A DNA stretch of 5,059 nucleotides from Dethiosulfatibacter sp. (GTDB taxonomy: Bacteria > Bacillota > Clostridia > Tissierellales > Dethiosulfatibacteraceae). Positions 4,935 through 5,059 of this stretch are shown one piece after another. Location of the stretch: assembly GCA_030591825.1 (NCBI GenBank), contig JAUVAG010000134.1, forward strand, positions 1 to 5,059, written 5' to 3'. The number at the start of each line of letters is the position of its first letter. The stretch's first letter is position 1. The translations under genes and the position numbers were made by a program. Below the pieces are notes generated by a model. It did not search any database, was not told the DNA's origin, and worked only from the letters and a program-made list of their open reading frames with translations.

Positions 4935-5059
4935 TTATAATGAATTTCCTTCAGCTTTTGATGATAAGCTATTGTTTTTCTTGTCGTAGATTTCAAGAAA
5001 TCCCATAAATACAGTTGCCATAAGAACAATAATACCTATAATCTTCCATGAATAGCTGA
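4935..5059 (-). CDS. C-terminal end of a membrane protein, truncated by the window edge
   Basis: On the minus strand a frame is open from the right edge (first whole codon ends at 5057) to a TAA at 4937-4935, giving 40 residues. It reads SYSWK, then a strongly hydrophobic stretch IIGIIVLMATVFMGFLEIY of membrane-helix length, then a polar tail DKKNNSLSSKAEGNSL. This is what the last transmembrane helix and cytoplasmic tail of an integral membrane protein look like, for instance the end of a multi-helix transporter, but too little is visible to name a family. The frame is supported by its composition (hydrophobic block followed by a charged end) and by the terminator just past its stop. It converges on the selenoprotein gene, with 60 nt between the two stops. 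The start lies right of the window. Confidence 0.65.
   Translation of the reverse strand, partial: SYSWKIIGIIVLMATVFMGFLEIYDKKNNSLSSKAEGNSL

Overview
The window looks like a chromosomal segment of a low-GC Gram-positive anaerobe, most likely a Clostridia member of the amino-acid-fermenting, selenium-using kind. The evidence is AT-rich intergenic DNA, purine-rich AGGAG-type ribosome binding sites, heavy use of AGA/AGG and A/T-ending codons, intrinsic terminators, and an in-frame UGA that is best read as selenocysteine. The taxon is an inference; no marker gene fixes it.

Layout, left to right. (1) Positions 2-1528 (+): nearly all of an uncharacterised FAD-dependent dehydrogenase of the COG2509 type, whose true start lies left of the window. 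(2) Positions 1529-1666: a gap holding a plausible sigma-A promoter. (3) Positions 1667-3640 (+): full-length transketolase (tkt), followed by a strong terminator at 3706-3743. (4) Positions 3744-3895: a very AT-rich regulatory region with a good promoter and a 27-bp tandem repeat; each copy carries a TATAGT-TTT-ACTATA type dyad, and the first dyad sits between -35 and -10. (5) Positions 3896-4513 (+): a small soluble GGDEF-domain protein with a coiled-coil N-terminus, a TTG start, a GEDEF variant signature and an intact RxxD I-site. (6) Positions 4533-4874 (+), only 19 nt downstream: a 113-residue glutaredoxin-like selenoprotein. Its active site reads T-U-P-H-C, with U encoded by TGA at 4566-4568, a bacterial SECIS-like hairpin follows the TGA, and a C-terminal four-cysteine zinc ribbon is fused on. 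(7) Positions 4895-4933: a 14-bp terminator hairpin. (8) Positions 4935-5059 (-): the C-terminal end of a membrane protein that converges on it.

The main discovery is gene (6). Reading TGA as stop leaves only a 70-residue fragment starting at 4662 that lacks the redox motif. Reading through it gives a complete redoxin with a strong ribosome binding site, the conserved UxxC active site, the cis-proline motif and the zinc ribbon. The GGDEF-like gene and the selenoprotein gene probably form a two-gene operon driven by the promoter with the dyad repeats, which would put a nucleotide-signalling protein and a selenium-dependent thiol redox protein under one control. The dehydrogenase and transketolase have no obvious functional tie to that pair and are separated from it by a terminator.
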